Origin: Parabacteroides sp. PH5-46
Lineage (GTDB): Bacteria > Bacteroidota > Bacteroidia > Bacteroidales > Tannerellaceae
Length of the DNA stretch: 64,000 bases
Direction: 5' to 3'
Assembly (NCBI RefSeq): GCF_029892785.1
Contig: NZ_JARXXA010000012.1
Location: 80,322 to 144,321 of the forward strand
In this document: one piece after another, positions 42,494 through 51,276 of the stretch
Numbering within the stretch: position 1 is the first letter of the stretch
Layout: each line of letters opens with the position of its first letter
Notes under the pieces: model-generated
Databases searched by the model: none
What the model was told of the DNA's origin: nothing
What the model saw: only the letters and a program-made list of their open reading frames with translations
Translations under genes and position numbers: made by a program

Positions 42494-43666
42494 TCATGAA
42501 AGCTGCTTTCCGGCAATCTTATCTACTACAACTGCTATTGCGCCATCGCCTGTTACGTTACAGGCCGTACCAAAGCTATCCATGGCGATATAAAGGGCAA
42601 TCATCAGGGCCTGAAGAGTTTCGTTAAAGCCAAGCATACTTTGCAACAAGCCCAAGGCTGCCATAATCGCTCCTCCGGGAACACCAGGAGCTGCTACCAT
42701 CGCAATCCCCAGCATCATAATAAAACCGCTGAACATACCTATCGACACAGGCTCTCCCGCCATATACATAATAGCCATGGCACAGGCTACAATCTTCATC
42801 GTACTTCCTGCCAGGTGAATGGTGGCGCATAACGGTATAACAAAGACAGCGATATTCTCGCGTACGCCATTCTTAAGTGCTTGCTTTAATGTAACGGGAA
42901 TCGTGGCTGCCGAAGACTGCGTGCCCAAAGCTGTAGCATAGGCCGGAAGCATATTTTTTAGCAAACGAAATGGATTCTTTTTGCTTACAATCCCGGCAAT
43001 CGTAAACTGCAAGACCAACAAGGCGACGTGCAGGACAAAGATAACAACTATGACCTTCAGGAACATACCGATAATCCCTGCCACATGTCCGCTTACCGCC
43101 ATATTCAGGAAAATACCGAAAATATGCAATGGCAGTAAGGGAATGATAACCACTTCTATCAGCTTGATGACAATATCCCTGAAATCAACAAAGAAGTCGC
43201 GCAGAGTCGTTCCGGCTATATTGGAGATCCCCAGTCCGAGGACAAACGATAGCAAAAGAGCTGTCATAATGTCCATCAGCGGAGGCATTTCTACTTTAAA
43301 ATAGGTAGTTAGCATAAAGTCTTCGGGATTGTCAACAGCCGTAAACTCAGGGTCTACCGGCAGTATGCCCGGGAAGATAAGCGAACTGCTCAGAAAGGTA
43401 AAAAAGCCTGAGAACAAGGTAGAGCCATAGGCTATCAAAGCCGTAATGGCAAGTAGTTTTCCCGCACCCTTTCCCAGTTCGCCAATAGCAGGAGCCACCA
43501 GTCCCAGGATGATCAGCGGAATAGAAAAAGAAAGGAAATTCCCGAACAAAGAGTTGAACGTAACAAAAATACGGGCGATTGGCGTTGGCAGAAACTGCCC
43601 GAATAAGATACCTGCAGCAATGGCAATGACTACCTTACCCAGTAGTGAGATCTTTATTCTTTTCAT
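42494..43666 (-). CDS. dicarboxylate/amino acid:cation symporter (DAACS)
   Basis: 390 residues, about eight membrane helices plus two re-entrant loops. The HP1/TM7 region shows LGTQSSAATIPVT (serine-rich re-entrant loop) and near the end DSFGTACNVTGDGAIAVVV, the TM8 aspartate region that binds substrate in GltP/SstT-type carriers. It imports glutamate, aspartate, serine or C4-dicarboxylates with Na+ or H+; the substrate cannot be decided. It overlaps the end of the upstream NhaC gene by 32 bases. Confidence 0.88.
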   Translation of the reverse strand: MKRIKISLLGKVVIAIAAGILFGQFLPTPIARIFVTFNSLFGNFLSFSIPLIILGLVAPAIGELGKGAGKLLAITALIAYGSTLFSGFFTFLSSSLIFPGILPVDPEFTAVDNPEDFMLTTYFKVEMPPLMDIMTALLLSFVLGLGISNIAGTTLRDFFVDFRDIVIKLIEVVIIPLLPLHIFGIFLNMAVSGHVAGIIGMFLKVIVVIFVLHVALLVLQFTIAGIVSKKNPFRLLKNMLPAYATALGTQSSAATIPVTLKQALKNGVRENIAVFVIPLCATIHLAGSTMKIVACAMAIMYMAGEPVSIGMFSGFIMMLGIAMVAAPGVPGGAIMAALGLLQSMLGFNETLQALMIALYIAMDSFGTACNVTGDGAIAVVVDKIAGKQLS

Positions 43667-45101
43667 TTGTGTGGTATATTTTATAGCCTAAAGCGGCAAT
43701 GATTATACTCATCAAGGGGCTGATCAGGTTAAAAAAGCAATAAGGCAGATAAGCAAAGGTAGAAACGCCCAAGACGGTAGACTGTGTCATCCCGCAGGAG
43801 TTCCAGGGCACCAATACGGATGTAACGGTAACAGCGTCTTCTGTTGTACGGCTCAGCAAACGGCTTTCGTATCCTTTGTTCTTATATACGTCTCTGAACA
43901 TATCACCGGTCAGGATAATAGAGATATATTGGTCGCCGGTTGTCATATTCAGGAACAATCCGGAGACAACCGTAGAAGCTACCATTCCTACCCTGCGCTT
44001 CATAAAACGAAGGAATACAGACGTAATACTGCCGATCATACCACTTGCAGCCATCGCCCCTCCAAAGCTCGTTGCACAGATAATCAGCCAGATCGTATTC
44101 AGCATACCGGCCATCCCATTGGTTGAAACCAACTCATCCAGGGCTTCGCTTCCGGTGGCTATCTGCGTGCTGCCATAAAAGGTAATCAGCAGTCCTTTAA
44201 ACTTTGCCGTCATACCCGACACATCTGCTCCGGCTATCTTGTCTAAAATGTCAGGTTGAAAAAGAAGGGCAAATACCCCGGCCAAAGCGGCTGAAAGAGA
44301 CAAGGTAATAACCGAAGGCAACCTTTTAGCGATCAATACACCTGTTACAACAGGAACGATCAGCAACCATAGGGAGATATTGAAGGTTGCTTTCAGTGAA
44401 ACCATATACTCGGCAATCTGCCCGGTAGAAGCCGTTTCGTATGAAAATCCGGCTATTGTAAAGATTAATAAAGCGATCAGAATAGAAGGAACCGTAGTAT
44501 AGAGCATATAGCGTATATGCGTAAACAGAGGCGTTTCAGTTACAGTAGAGGCCAGAACGGTTGTATCCGATAAAGGAGAGATTTTATCTCCGAAATAAGC
44601 GCCTGAGATAATCGCCCCGGCAGTCCAGGCCTCCGAAAATCCTTGTGCCTGCCCGATTCCCAGCAAAGCAATCCCGATGGTCGCGATTGTTGTCCACGAA
44701 CTACCGGTCATCACCGATACAATGGCACAGATAATACAGGTAGAAGCCAGGAAAAAGCTGGGATGGATAATCTGTATCCCATAGTATATCAGGGTAGGGA
44801 CAATACCGCTTATCATCCAGCTTCCGGACAGTGCACCAATGATCAAAAGGATAAAGAGAGCGATTCCTACACCGGATATGTTATTGACAATAGCAAGCTC
44901 GATTGTCTTCCACTTTACCTTGTAGAAGGCGATAGCGATCAGGCTGCAAAGGCCGGTAGCAGTCAGCAACACAATCTGGCTTGCTCCACTCAGCACATCT
45001 GTCTCAAAAATCTTTATGGTAGCAAAAAGGAGAGATACTAAGACCAATATTGGTATTAACGATACGAGGGGATGTGGTATTTTTGGCTTATGATCACTCA
45101 T
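43635..45101 (-). CDS. nhaC: NhaC-family Na+/H+ antiporter
   Basis: 488 residues with about 12 hydrophobic helices. The family signature is visible as GAYFGDKISPLSDTTVLA (about 165-185), with acidic residues in the ion path, and TGSSWTTIATIG before it. NhaC-type carriers exchange Na+ for protons; some homologues exchange malate for lactate. The gene heads a two-gene leftward operon with the DAACS carrier, so the pair could couple Na+ extrusion to Na+-driven uptake. Confidence 0.87.
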   Translation of the reverse strand: MSDHKPKIPHPLVSLIPILVLVSLLFATIKIFETDVLSGASQIVLLTATGLCSLIAIAFYKVKWKTIELAIVNNISGVGIALFILLIIGALSGSWMISGIVPTLIYYGIQIIHPSFFLASTCIICAIVSVMTGSSWTTIATIGIALLGIGQAQGFSEAWTAGAIISGAYFGDKISPLSDTTVLASTVTETPLFTHIRYMLYTTVPSILIALLIFTIAGFSYETASTGQIAEYMVSLKATFNISLWLLIVPVVTGVLIAKRLPSVITLSLSAALAGVFALLFQPDILDKIAGADVSGMTAKFKGLLITFYGSTQIATGSEALDELVSTNGMAGMLNTIWLIICATSFGGAMAASGMIGSITSVFLRFMKRRVGMVASTVVSGLFLNMTTGDQYISIILTGDMFRDVYKNKGYESRLLSRTTEDAVTVTSVLVPWNSCGMTQSTVLGVSTFAYLPYCFFNLISPLMSIIIAALGYKIYHTNEKNKDLTTG

Positions 45102-45128
45102 TTATAATGTAGATTGCTTTAAAAAACA

Positions 45129-45136
45129 CAAAGATA
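45129..45136 (-). promoter_or_regulatory. -7 box TATCTTTG for nhaC
   Basis: CAAAGATA on the plus strand reads TATCTTTG, 27 bases before the nhaC ATG; divergent from the TPR promoter 13 bases away. Confidence 0.55.
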
Positions 45137-45148
45137 AAGAAAAAGGCG

Positions 45149-45156
45149 TATTTTTG
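45149..45156 (+). promoter_or_regulatory. -7 box TATTTTTG for the TPR gene
   Basis: TATTTTTG lies 28 bases before ATG 45185. The two divergent boxes nearly abut, so both promoters compete for the same DNA. Confidence 0.5.
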
Positions 45157-45184
45157 CCTTATACATAAAAAACGATCACGACTC

Positions 45185-46147
45185 ATGGCAAACTTTTTTA
45201 AATCCTTATTCTCATCTGCAAAGACAGAAGAGACATCAGGCACTAACTCCAAAGCAGATAAAAAGAACTTCGAGATTTTCAAGTATGATGGCATCCGCGC
45301 CCAGCGCATCGGACAAACCGGATATGCTATCAAATGCTTTACGGAAGCCTTAGCGATCAAGGAAGATCCCGAAACGATGAGCTATTTAGTAACTGCTTAT
45401 GTAGGCAGTCACGAATTTGACGAGGCTCTGGCATTAACAAACCGCCTGTTGGAGCTGGAACCGGAGAATATATCAGCCCTCCTGACAAAAACAAACATCC
45501 TCTTTATGTTGGACAAGGAAGAAGAGGTGATCCCCGTATGCTTGCAAATCCTCGAACGGGAAGAAGATAGCCCTGCCGCCTGGTATCTGATGGGAAAAGC
45601 AAAGAAAGCAACAAAGGATTCATTGGGAGCTATAGAGGATCTGGGTAAAGCAATCGCCCTTAAAGACGATTTTACCGAGGCCTACCTGCTCCGCGCAGAA
45701 ATAACATTGGAAATGAACCGCCACGAAGAAGCGCTATCCGACATAGAAAAAGTAATCGAACTAACACCGGAAGAGGAAAGTGTTTACCTGTTAAGAGGCA
45801 AAATCCATGAAAAAATGGCCAATTTCTCTGCAGCCGCAGACGACTATAGGCAGGTTTTGGAATTAAATCCGTTTAACGATGATGCGATATTGCATTTTGG
45901 TACTTTGCTGATAAATACAGGGAAGTTGGATGATGCCATTCTTTTCCTTGATGAAGCCATTGAACTCAAACCAGACTTTATTCAGGCATATAAAGAAAGG
46001 GCAAAAGCGAAAGAATTGAAAGGAAACAGCACTGGGGCAGCAGAAGATTTACAAAAAGCAGCCGAATTGAGTCCAAAGGAAGAAGAAAATAAAAAAGAAA
46101 GTCCCAAAACTAACTTTGACGATATGTATAAAGGAGGCTTGTATTAG
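45185..46147 (+). CDS. tetratricopeptide repeat protein
   Basis: 320 residues, no signal peptide. Seven TPR-like helix pairs run from about 38 to 300, with repeats such as QTGYAIKCFTEALAIKEDPE, GAIEDLGKAIALKDDF and DDAILFLDEAIELKPDFIQA. TPR proteins scaffold protein complexes. The basic N-terminus (MANFFKSLFSSAKTEE) could be a weak membrane contact. It is monocistronic and its partner is not evident. The end is lysine- and glutamate-rich. Confidence 0.88.
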   Translation: MANFFKSLFSSAKTEETSGTNSKADKKNFEIFKYDGIRAQRIGQTGYAIKCFTEALAIKEDPETMSYLVTAYVGSHEFDEALALTNRLLELEPENISALLTKTNILFMLDKEEEVIPVCLQILEREEDSPAAWYLMGKAKKATKDSLGAIEDLGKAIALKDDFTEAYLLRAEITLEMNRHEEALSDIEKVIELTPEEESVYLLRGKIHEKMANFSAAADDYRQVLELNPFNDDAILHFGTLLINTGKLDDAILFLDEAIELKPDFIQAYKERAKAKELKGNSTGAAEDLQKAAELSPKEEENKKESPKTNFDDMYKGGLY

Positions 46148-46549
46148 TAAAACAATAATATTTGAATAAATCAGGATCAATTAAGACAAAATTGTTTTCA
46201 CTTTCCGGATTTACAGGAAAATGGATTATCAATTCAGACCTTGTATTTTCTGAATATTGCTTATGGTCTAACTCTAATTTATTATGAATTAATGAAATTA
46301 TGTCGTTAGTCGGTATACGAACTACACACTATATTCTCTATTATTATTGATTGTTTTACATTATGTGCAATTATTTTGTTCGATAGAAATTATACGAAAG
46401 CCATTGTCTTTTCAAACGACAAGATTATGTTTTCTCCGGACCACAAAAAATCGTTAGCCCGACATGAAAACCAATGTAATTATATCATATTTAATGGAGA
46501 ATGAACGATTTCTTTCCTATCTTTGTTATTGGCAAAAGAATAGATCATT
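46148..46549. other. AT-rich intergenic region
   Basis: About 400 bases of AT-rich sequence. Apart from the promoter box near its right end I see no gene, repeat or terminator. Confidence 0.6.
46518..46525 (+). promoter_or_regulatory. -7 box TATCTTTG for the S41-nagA-GH42 operon
   Basis: TATCTTTG lies 24 bases before the ATG at 46550. No TTTG at -33. Confidence 0.55.
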
Positions 46550-47956
46550 ATGAAGGCAAAAAGATTATTTTTTATACTGTCTGTCTGTTTCGTTTTTTTC
46601 GGATGTTCTTCGGAAGAAACACCGGAAGAACCTACAACAGATACGGTAAATAGCTGGATAGAGGAAACAATGCGCAGGTATTACTTTTGGTATGATGAGA
46701 TACCGGATAGTAAGCGGCTGAATTCTTCTGCTGAACCCGAGGCGTTTTTCTATTCCCTGTTATCCCGAAAAGACGGAAAAAATAACAGTAGCGGTGAACA
46801 TTATTACTATTCTTCTATCAATAAGAAAAGCACAGGTTCGAAGGCTAATATGGGTGAGGGAAATTCTTTTGGTTTTGAATTTCAAGCTTATAATGTTTCC
46901 AAACTAAAGAAATATGCCTTATTGGTACTGTATGTGCTACCTTCATCTCCGGCAGACAAAGCGGGAATCAAACGGGGCGACTGGATTTTCGCCATTAACA
47001 ATGCGGATGTGCCGGGAACTTCTTCTGAGCTGATTTCACTCCTGTTGGATAAGTCATCTTCCAAGACCTTGAAGCTGGGCTTTGCCGATGTAAACGAAGG
47101 TACGATTACCCGGTCGGTAGATATTACATCGCGTCCGGTAACAGATAATCCTGTATTTACTTACAGAACCATCCCTTTGGCGAATGGAAAAAATGCAGCT
47201 TATCTTCTTTATAATCACTTTACAGCCGGCCCTGGTGGCGACGAAGATCAGACCTATAACAATAAGCTACGTACAGCCTTCTCGGAACTCAAAACGAAGA
47301 ATCCTACGGATTTTATCCTTGATTTGCGCTATAATGGCGGAGGGCTTGTATCCAGTGCCCGCTTAATGGCTACCATGTTGGCACCGGAAAGTGCCCTGTC
47401 TGATATCTTTTGCAAGCTTACATACAACGGCAAATCAAATTCATACTCAAACCAAACGCTGTATTTGGATCCTGACCTGATAAAACAAGGGACTCAAGGT
47501 GCCAACCTCAATATAAAAAGGCTTTATGTTATTACAAGTACTTGGACAGCTTCGGCGTCGGAAGCAGTGATCAACGGACTAGAGCCGTATGTGGATGAAC
47601 TGATCCTGATAGGTGCTAAAACCGAAGGGAAAAATGTAGGCTCTGTAACATTTTCCGATGATAAATACGAATGGGAGCTACATCCTATCGTCAGTACAAT
47701 CAGTAACAAAAAGGATTTCTCGGATTATTCCGGCGGCTTTGAGCCAACCTTCCCCTGTGTGGAGACATATCAGGATATGTTCTATGAACTGGGCGACGAA
47801 CGGGAATTTATGCTGAAACAAGTTTTAAACTACATAAATTATCAAACACCTGTAGAGGATGGAACCAAAGCGCTCCGTTCTTCGGATACGGATAAGACTC
47901 TGTTCTATTCTTCTATCGAAAGAAAAAGCATGAATAGTGTGATTTTAAACCCATGA
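46550..47956 (+). CDS. S41 family peptidase lipoprotein with PDZ domain
   Basis: 468 residues. The lipobox is FFGCSSEE, so the protein is an outer-membrane lipoprotein. A PDZ-like domain (about 120-190, LYVLPSSPADKAGIKRGDWI) precedes the S41 catalytic domain, with FILDLRYNGGG and the Ser/Lys pair: S335 in TASASEA and K361 in TEGKNVG. It is a tail-specific-type protease of the Bacteroidetes lipoprotein group. Its stop overlaps the nagA start as ATGA, an odd partnership between a protease and amino-sugar genes. Confidence 0.9.
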   Translation: MKAKRLFFILSVCFVFFGCSSEETPEEPTTDTVNSWIEETMRRYYFWYDEIPDSKRLNSSAEPEAFFYSLLSRKDGKNNSSGEHYYYSSINKKSTGSKANMGEGNSFGFEFQAYNVSKLKKYALLVLYVLPSSPADKAGIKRGDWIFAINNADVPGTSSELISLLLDKSSSKTLKLGFADVNEGTITRSVDITSRPVTDNPVFTYRTIPLANGKNAAYLLYNHFTAGPGGDEDQTYNNKLRTAFSELKTKNPTDFILDLRYNGGGLVSSARLMATMLAPESALSDIFCKLTYNGKSNSYSNQTLYLDPDLIKQGTQGANLNIKRLYVITSTWTASASEAVINGLEPYVDELILIGAKTEGKNVGSVTFSDDKYEWELHPIVSTISNKKDFSDYSGGFEPTFPCVETYQDMFYELGDEREFMLKQVLNYINYQTPVEDGTKALRSSDTDKTLFYSSIERKSMNSVILNP

Positions 47957-49134
47957 ATAACAACTACACAAAACTAATTAACGGACAAATCATAACCCCC
48001 TCCGGTATCTTATTCGGACATACCCTTATTGTCTGTAACGGAAAGATCGCAGAAATAACAAAGCAGAACACGGACATACCTCAGGCAGAAACCATCGATG
48101 CCCGGGGAAATTACATAGCTCCCGGCTGTATTGACATCCATCTGCATGGCGGAAATGGACACGACTTTACAGAAGGGACTCCGGAAGCTTTTTATTCAAT
48201 AGCCCAGGCACATGCCAGGCATGGTATGACGGCCATCTATGCTACATTGGCAGCTTCACCTAGAAGTGTTTTTGAACAAGCAATACAGGCCTGTGAAACA
48301 GTAATGAATGACCCCAAAGACGGAGCACGTATCATGGGACTGCATCTGGAAGGTAACTACCTGAATAAAGTAATGTGTGGAGGACAAAACCCGGACTACC
48401 TCTATGATCCGGATCCGGAAGAATACCAAGAGCTATTATCGTCTACGCATTGCATCAAACGCTGGAGTGCTTCCCCCGAGCTACCCGGCGCTTTGGATTT
48501 CGCCCGCTATGCTACCCGCCAGGGTGTGTTGGTGTCCCTTGCCCATACAACGGCTCACTATCCCATAGTTAAAGCAGCTTTTGAAGCAGGATATACCCAT
48601 GTTACACATTTCTACAATGCGATGACAGGGGTACATAAAAAACGGGAATTTAAAGAAGAAGGAACCATCGAAAGCATTTACCTGTTGGATGATATGACAG
48701 TTGAGCTGGTAGCCGATGGAATTCATGTTCCTCCGGTAATCATGCGTCTGGTGCATAAGGTAAAGGGAGTGGAACGTATCGCATTGGTGACCGACTCTAT
48801 GTTTGCTGCAGCCTATGACGGCTCTGTAGAGGATATAGACAGCCGCGTAATCGTAGAAGACGGAGTAGGCAAGTTGGCCGACCGTTCGGCATTGGCTAGC
48901 AGTATAGCGACTGCCGACCGCCTGATCCGTGTCATGGTGCAACAAGCAGAGATACCCTTAGTTGATGCCGTGCGGATGGCATCGGAAACCCCGGCAAAGA
49001 TCATGCGGATAGACGACAGGAAAGGTTCTCTCGAAAAGAATAAAGATGCCGATATAATCATTTTTGACTCTGACATTCATGTATCAACCACTATTATAGA
49101 AGGACGTATCGTCCATAAATCAGAAAACGTATGA
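47953..49134 (+). CDS. nagA: N-acetylglucosamine-6-phosphate deacetylase
   Basis: 393 residues, cytoplasmic amidohydrolase. The metal-binding DIHLHGGNGHDF loop is at about residue 60, HLEGNYLN near 136, HTTAHY and THFYNAM around 200-220, and the catalytic Asp in LVTDSMFAA (about 280). It removes acetate from GlcNAc-6-phosphate to give glucosamine-6-phosphate. It overlaps both neighbours by ATGA, so three products are made from one coupled message. nagB is not in the window. Confidence 0.93.
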   Translation: MNNNYTKLINGQIITPSGILFGHTLIVCNGKIAEITKQNTDIPQAETIDARGNYIAPGCIDIHLHGGNGHDFTEGTPEAFYSIAQAHARHGMTAIYATLAASPRSVFEQAIQACETVMNDPKDGARIMGLHLEGNYLNKVMCGGQNPDYLYDPDPEEYQELLSSTHCIKRWSASPELPGALDFARYATRQGVLVSLAHTTAHYPIVKAAFEAGYTHVTHFYNAMTGVHKKREFKEEGTIESIYLLDDMTVELVADGIHVPPVIMRLVHKVKGVERIALVTDSMFAAAYDGSVEDIDSRVIVEDGVGKLADRSALASSIATADRLIRVMVQQAEIPLVDAVRMASETPAKIMRIDDRKGSLEKNKDADIIIFDSDIHVSTTIIEGRIVHKSENV

Positions 49135-51209
49135 AAAACAAATTTTTAATGATCGCTATCGTGGTATTTGTGTGTACAAGCCTTTCCGCGCAAATGAAAC
49201 ACGACTTTTTTCCGAAAAAAAATCTAACCTCTGTTGGCGCTTATTATTATCCCGAACATTGGGATCAGAGCCAATGGGACCGTGACTTGAAAAAGATGGC
49301 CGAATTAGGCTTCGAATTTACCCATTTTGGCGAATTTGCCTGGGCACAGCTGGAGCCGAAAGAGGGTAAGTATGACTTTGCTTGGCTGGATAAAGCCCTG
49401 GAACTGGCAGCCAAACATAAACTGAAAGTTGTATTATGTACTTCTACAGCTACTCCTCCCGTATGGCTTACCCGTGCCCATCCGGAGATTCTGATCAAGA
49501 ACGAAAATGGTACAACGATGGATCACGGGGCTCGCCAGCATGCCTCTTTCTCAAACACTTTCTATCGGCAATATTCCATGAAAATGATTGCCGAACTGGG
49601 AAAACGCTACGGGAATGATCCCCGGGTGATTGGCTGGCAAATAGACAATGAGCCGGGTGTACGACAGGATTTTAATGATGATGCCCTGAAGCGTTTCCGT
49701 ACCTTCCTGAAAGGTAAATACAAGAACGATATCAACCAACTCAACAAGGCTTGGGGAACGGCTTTCTGGAGCCAGATATATCCCTCCTTTGAAATGATTA
49801 ATTTTCCGCGCCCTGCAAACTGGGGACAGAATCCGCATCAATTGCTTGACTGGAAACGTTTCTGTGCACATGATGCAGCTACCTTCCTGGATGAACAATC
49901 CTTGGAGCTTCGCAAATATTGTAATGATAAACAATGGATTACTTCTAATTATATACCCAACTATGACGAGGGGCATATTGGCCAGTCGCTTCAATATGAT
50001 TTCTACACCTATACCCGTTACATGGTATATGGAGACCCGGGCATCGGAGAACTGGGATTCCGGATTGGCGACCCGATGCGGATTCCGTACGCTAATGACT
50101 TTTTCCGCCCTATCAGCGGCATGTATGGCGTAATGGAACTACAACCCGGACAGGTAAACTGGGGAACACTGAATACACAACCATACCCGGGAGCTGTCAG
50201 GCTATGGCTCTGGTCTGTATTTGCCGGAGGAAGTGATTTGACCTGCACCTATCGTTTCCGCCAGCCACTTTACGGCGATGAGCAATTCCACCAGGCCATT
50301 ATCGGTCCGGATGGTGTAACTACTTCTCGCGGAGGGATGGAGTTTGTACAGTTTATCAATGAGATCAACCAACTGAGGAAACTATACAACTCCAAAGCAG
50401 GTTTGCCGGCTGACTATGCCAAACGAAAAGTGGGCATCCTCTATAATCACGAGAATGCTTGGAGTATCTCCAAACGCCCGCTCACTAACCGGTGGAACTT
50501 TGATAATCACATACAAAAGTATTATAAGTCGTTAAAGAGCTTCGGTGCTCCGGTAGATGTAGTGTCTGAAGGGAAAGATTGGTCTGAATATCCTATACTG
50601 ATTGCTCCGGCATACGAAATGGTAGACGATTCGCTGATCCATGCCTGGAAAAGCTATACAGAACAAGGAGGACACCTAGTGCTCACCTGTCGCACGGGAA
50701 TGAAAGACCGCATGAGCCACCTCTTTGAGCTACCTTTAGGAGGTAAAATCTACTCCCTGATTGGCGGTACAACAGATTTCTATGATTTACTGCCTGCCAA
50801 TCGTACCGGACGTGTAAAGATGGAAGGTAAGGAGTATAACTGGGGCATCTGGGGAGACATTGTTAGTCCTTATAAGGGAACAGAGGTGTGGGCTAATTAT
50901 GATGCCGATTTCTATAAAGGAAAACCTGCCATTTTGCATCACAAAGTAGGCAAGGGTAGTGTTACCTATGTAGGAGTAGACAGCGAAGACGGCTCCTTTG
51001 AACGGGATATCCTGAAACGTATCTATGCTTTGAATAATACCTCTCTGTTGAATTTGCCGGAAGGTGTATGGATGGAGTGTCGTGACGGTTTTGGCGTGGC
51101 TCTCAACTACTCAAGCGAAAACCATCGCTACCCCTTACCTCAGGGAGCGAAAATCATATTCGGAGAACAGGAATTAAAACCCGCCGGTGTTTTAGTTTGG
51201 CAATATTGA
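49131..51209 (+). CDS. GH42 family beta-galactosidase, exported
   Basis: 692 residues with signal peptide MKNKFLMIAIVVFVCTSLSA. GH42 hallmarks are the N-terminal YYPEHWDQSQWDRDL, the acid/base E174 in IGWQIDNEPG and the nucleophile E336 in GVMELQPGQVNW, followed by trimerisation and C-terminal beta domains (about 420-690). It cleaves terminal beta-galactosides; with nagA next to it, Gal-GlcNAc-type host or dietary glycans are a plausible source. It converges with the CTP gene. Confidence 0.93.
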   Translation: MKNKFLMIAIVVFVCTSLSAQMKHDFFPKKNLTSVGAYYYPEHWDQSQWDRDLKKMAELGFEFTHFGEFAWAQLEPKEGKYDFAWLDKALELAAKHKLKVVLCTSTATPPVWLTRAHPEILIKNENGTTMDHGARQHASFSNTFYRQYSMKMIAELGKRYGNDPRVIGWQIDNEPGVRQDFNDDALKRFRTFLKGKYKNDINQLNKAWGTAFWSQIYPSFEMINFPRPANWGQNPHQLLDWKRFCAHDAATFLDEQSLELRKYCNDKQWITSNYIPNYDEGHIGQSLQYDFYTYTRYMVYGDPGIGELGFRIGDPMRIPYANDFFRPISGMYGVMELQPGQVNWGTLNTQPYPGAVRLWLWSVFAGGSDLTCTYRFRQPLYGDEQFHQAIIGPDGVTTSRGGMEFVQFINEINQLRKLYNSKAGLPADYAKRKVGILYNHENAWSISKRPLTNRWNFDNHIQKYYKSLKSFGAPVDVVSEGKDWSEYPILIAPAYEMVDDSLIHAWKSYTEQGGHLVLTCRTGMKDRMSHLFELPLGGKIYSLIGGTTDFYDLLPANRTGRVKMEGKEYNWGIWGDIVSPYKGTEVWANYDADFYKGKPAILHHKVGKGSVTYVGVDSEDGSFERDILKRIYALNNTSLLNLPEGVWMECRDGFGVALNYSSENHRYPLPQGAKIIFGEQELKPAGVLVWQY

Positions 51210-51227
51210 TATAATAGTAGTAAGGGG

Positions 51228-51264
51228 TAGGTGGTATGTGAAAATTCTTACCGCTTACCACCTA
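51228..51264. terminator. hairpin between convergent GH42 and CTP genes
   Basis: TAGGTGGTA (51228-51236) pairs with TACCACCTA (51256-51264), 19-base loop; the surrounding sequence repeats GGTAAG-like units. Probable bidirectional terminator. Confidence 0.6.
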
Positions 51265-51276
51265 GCTCTTACCACT

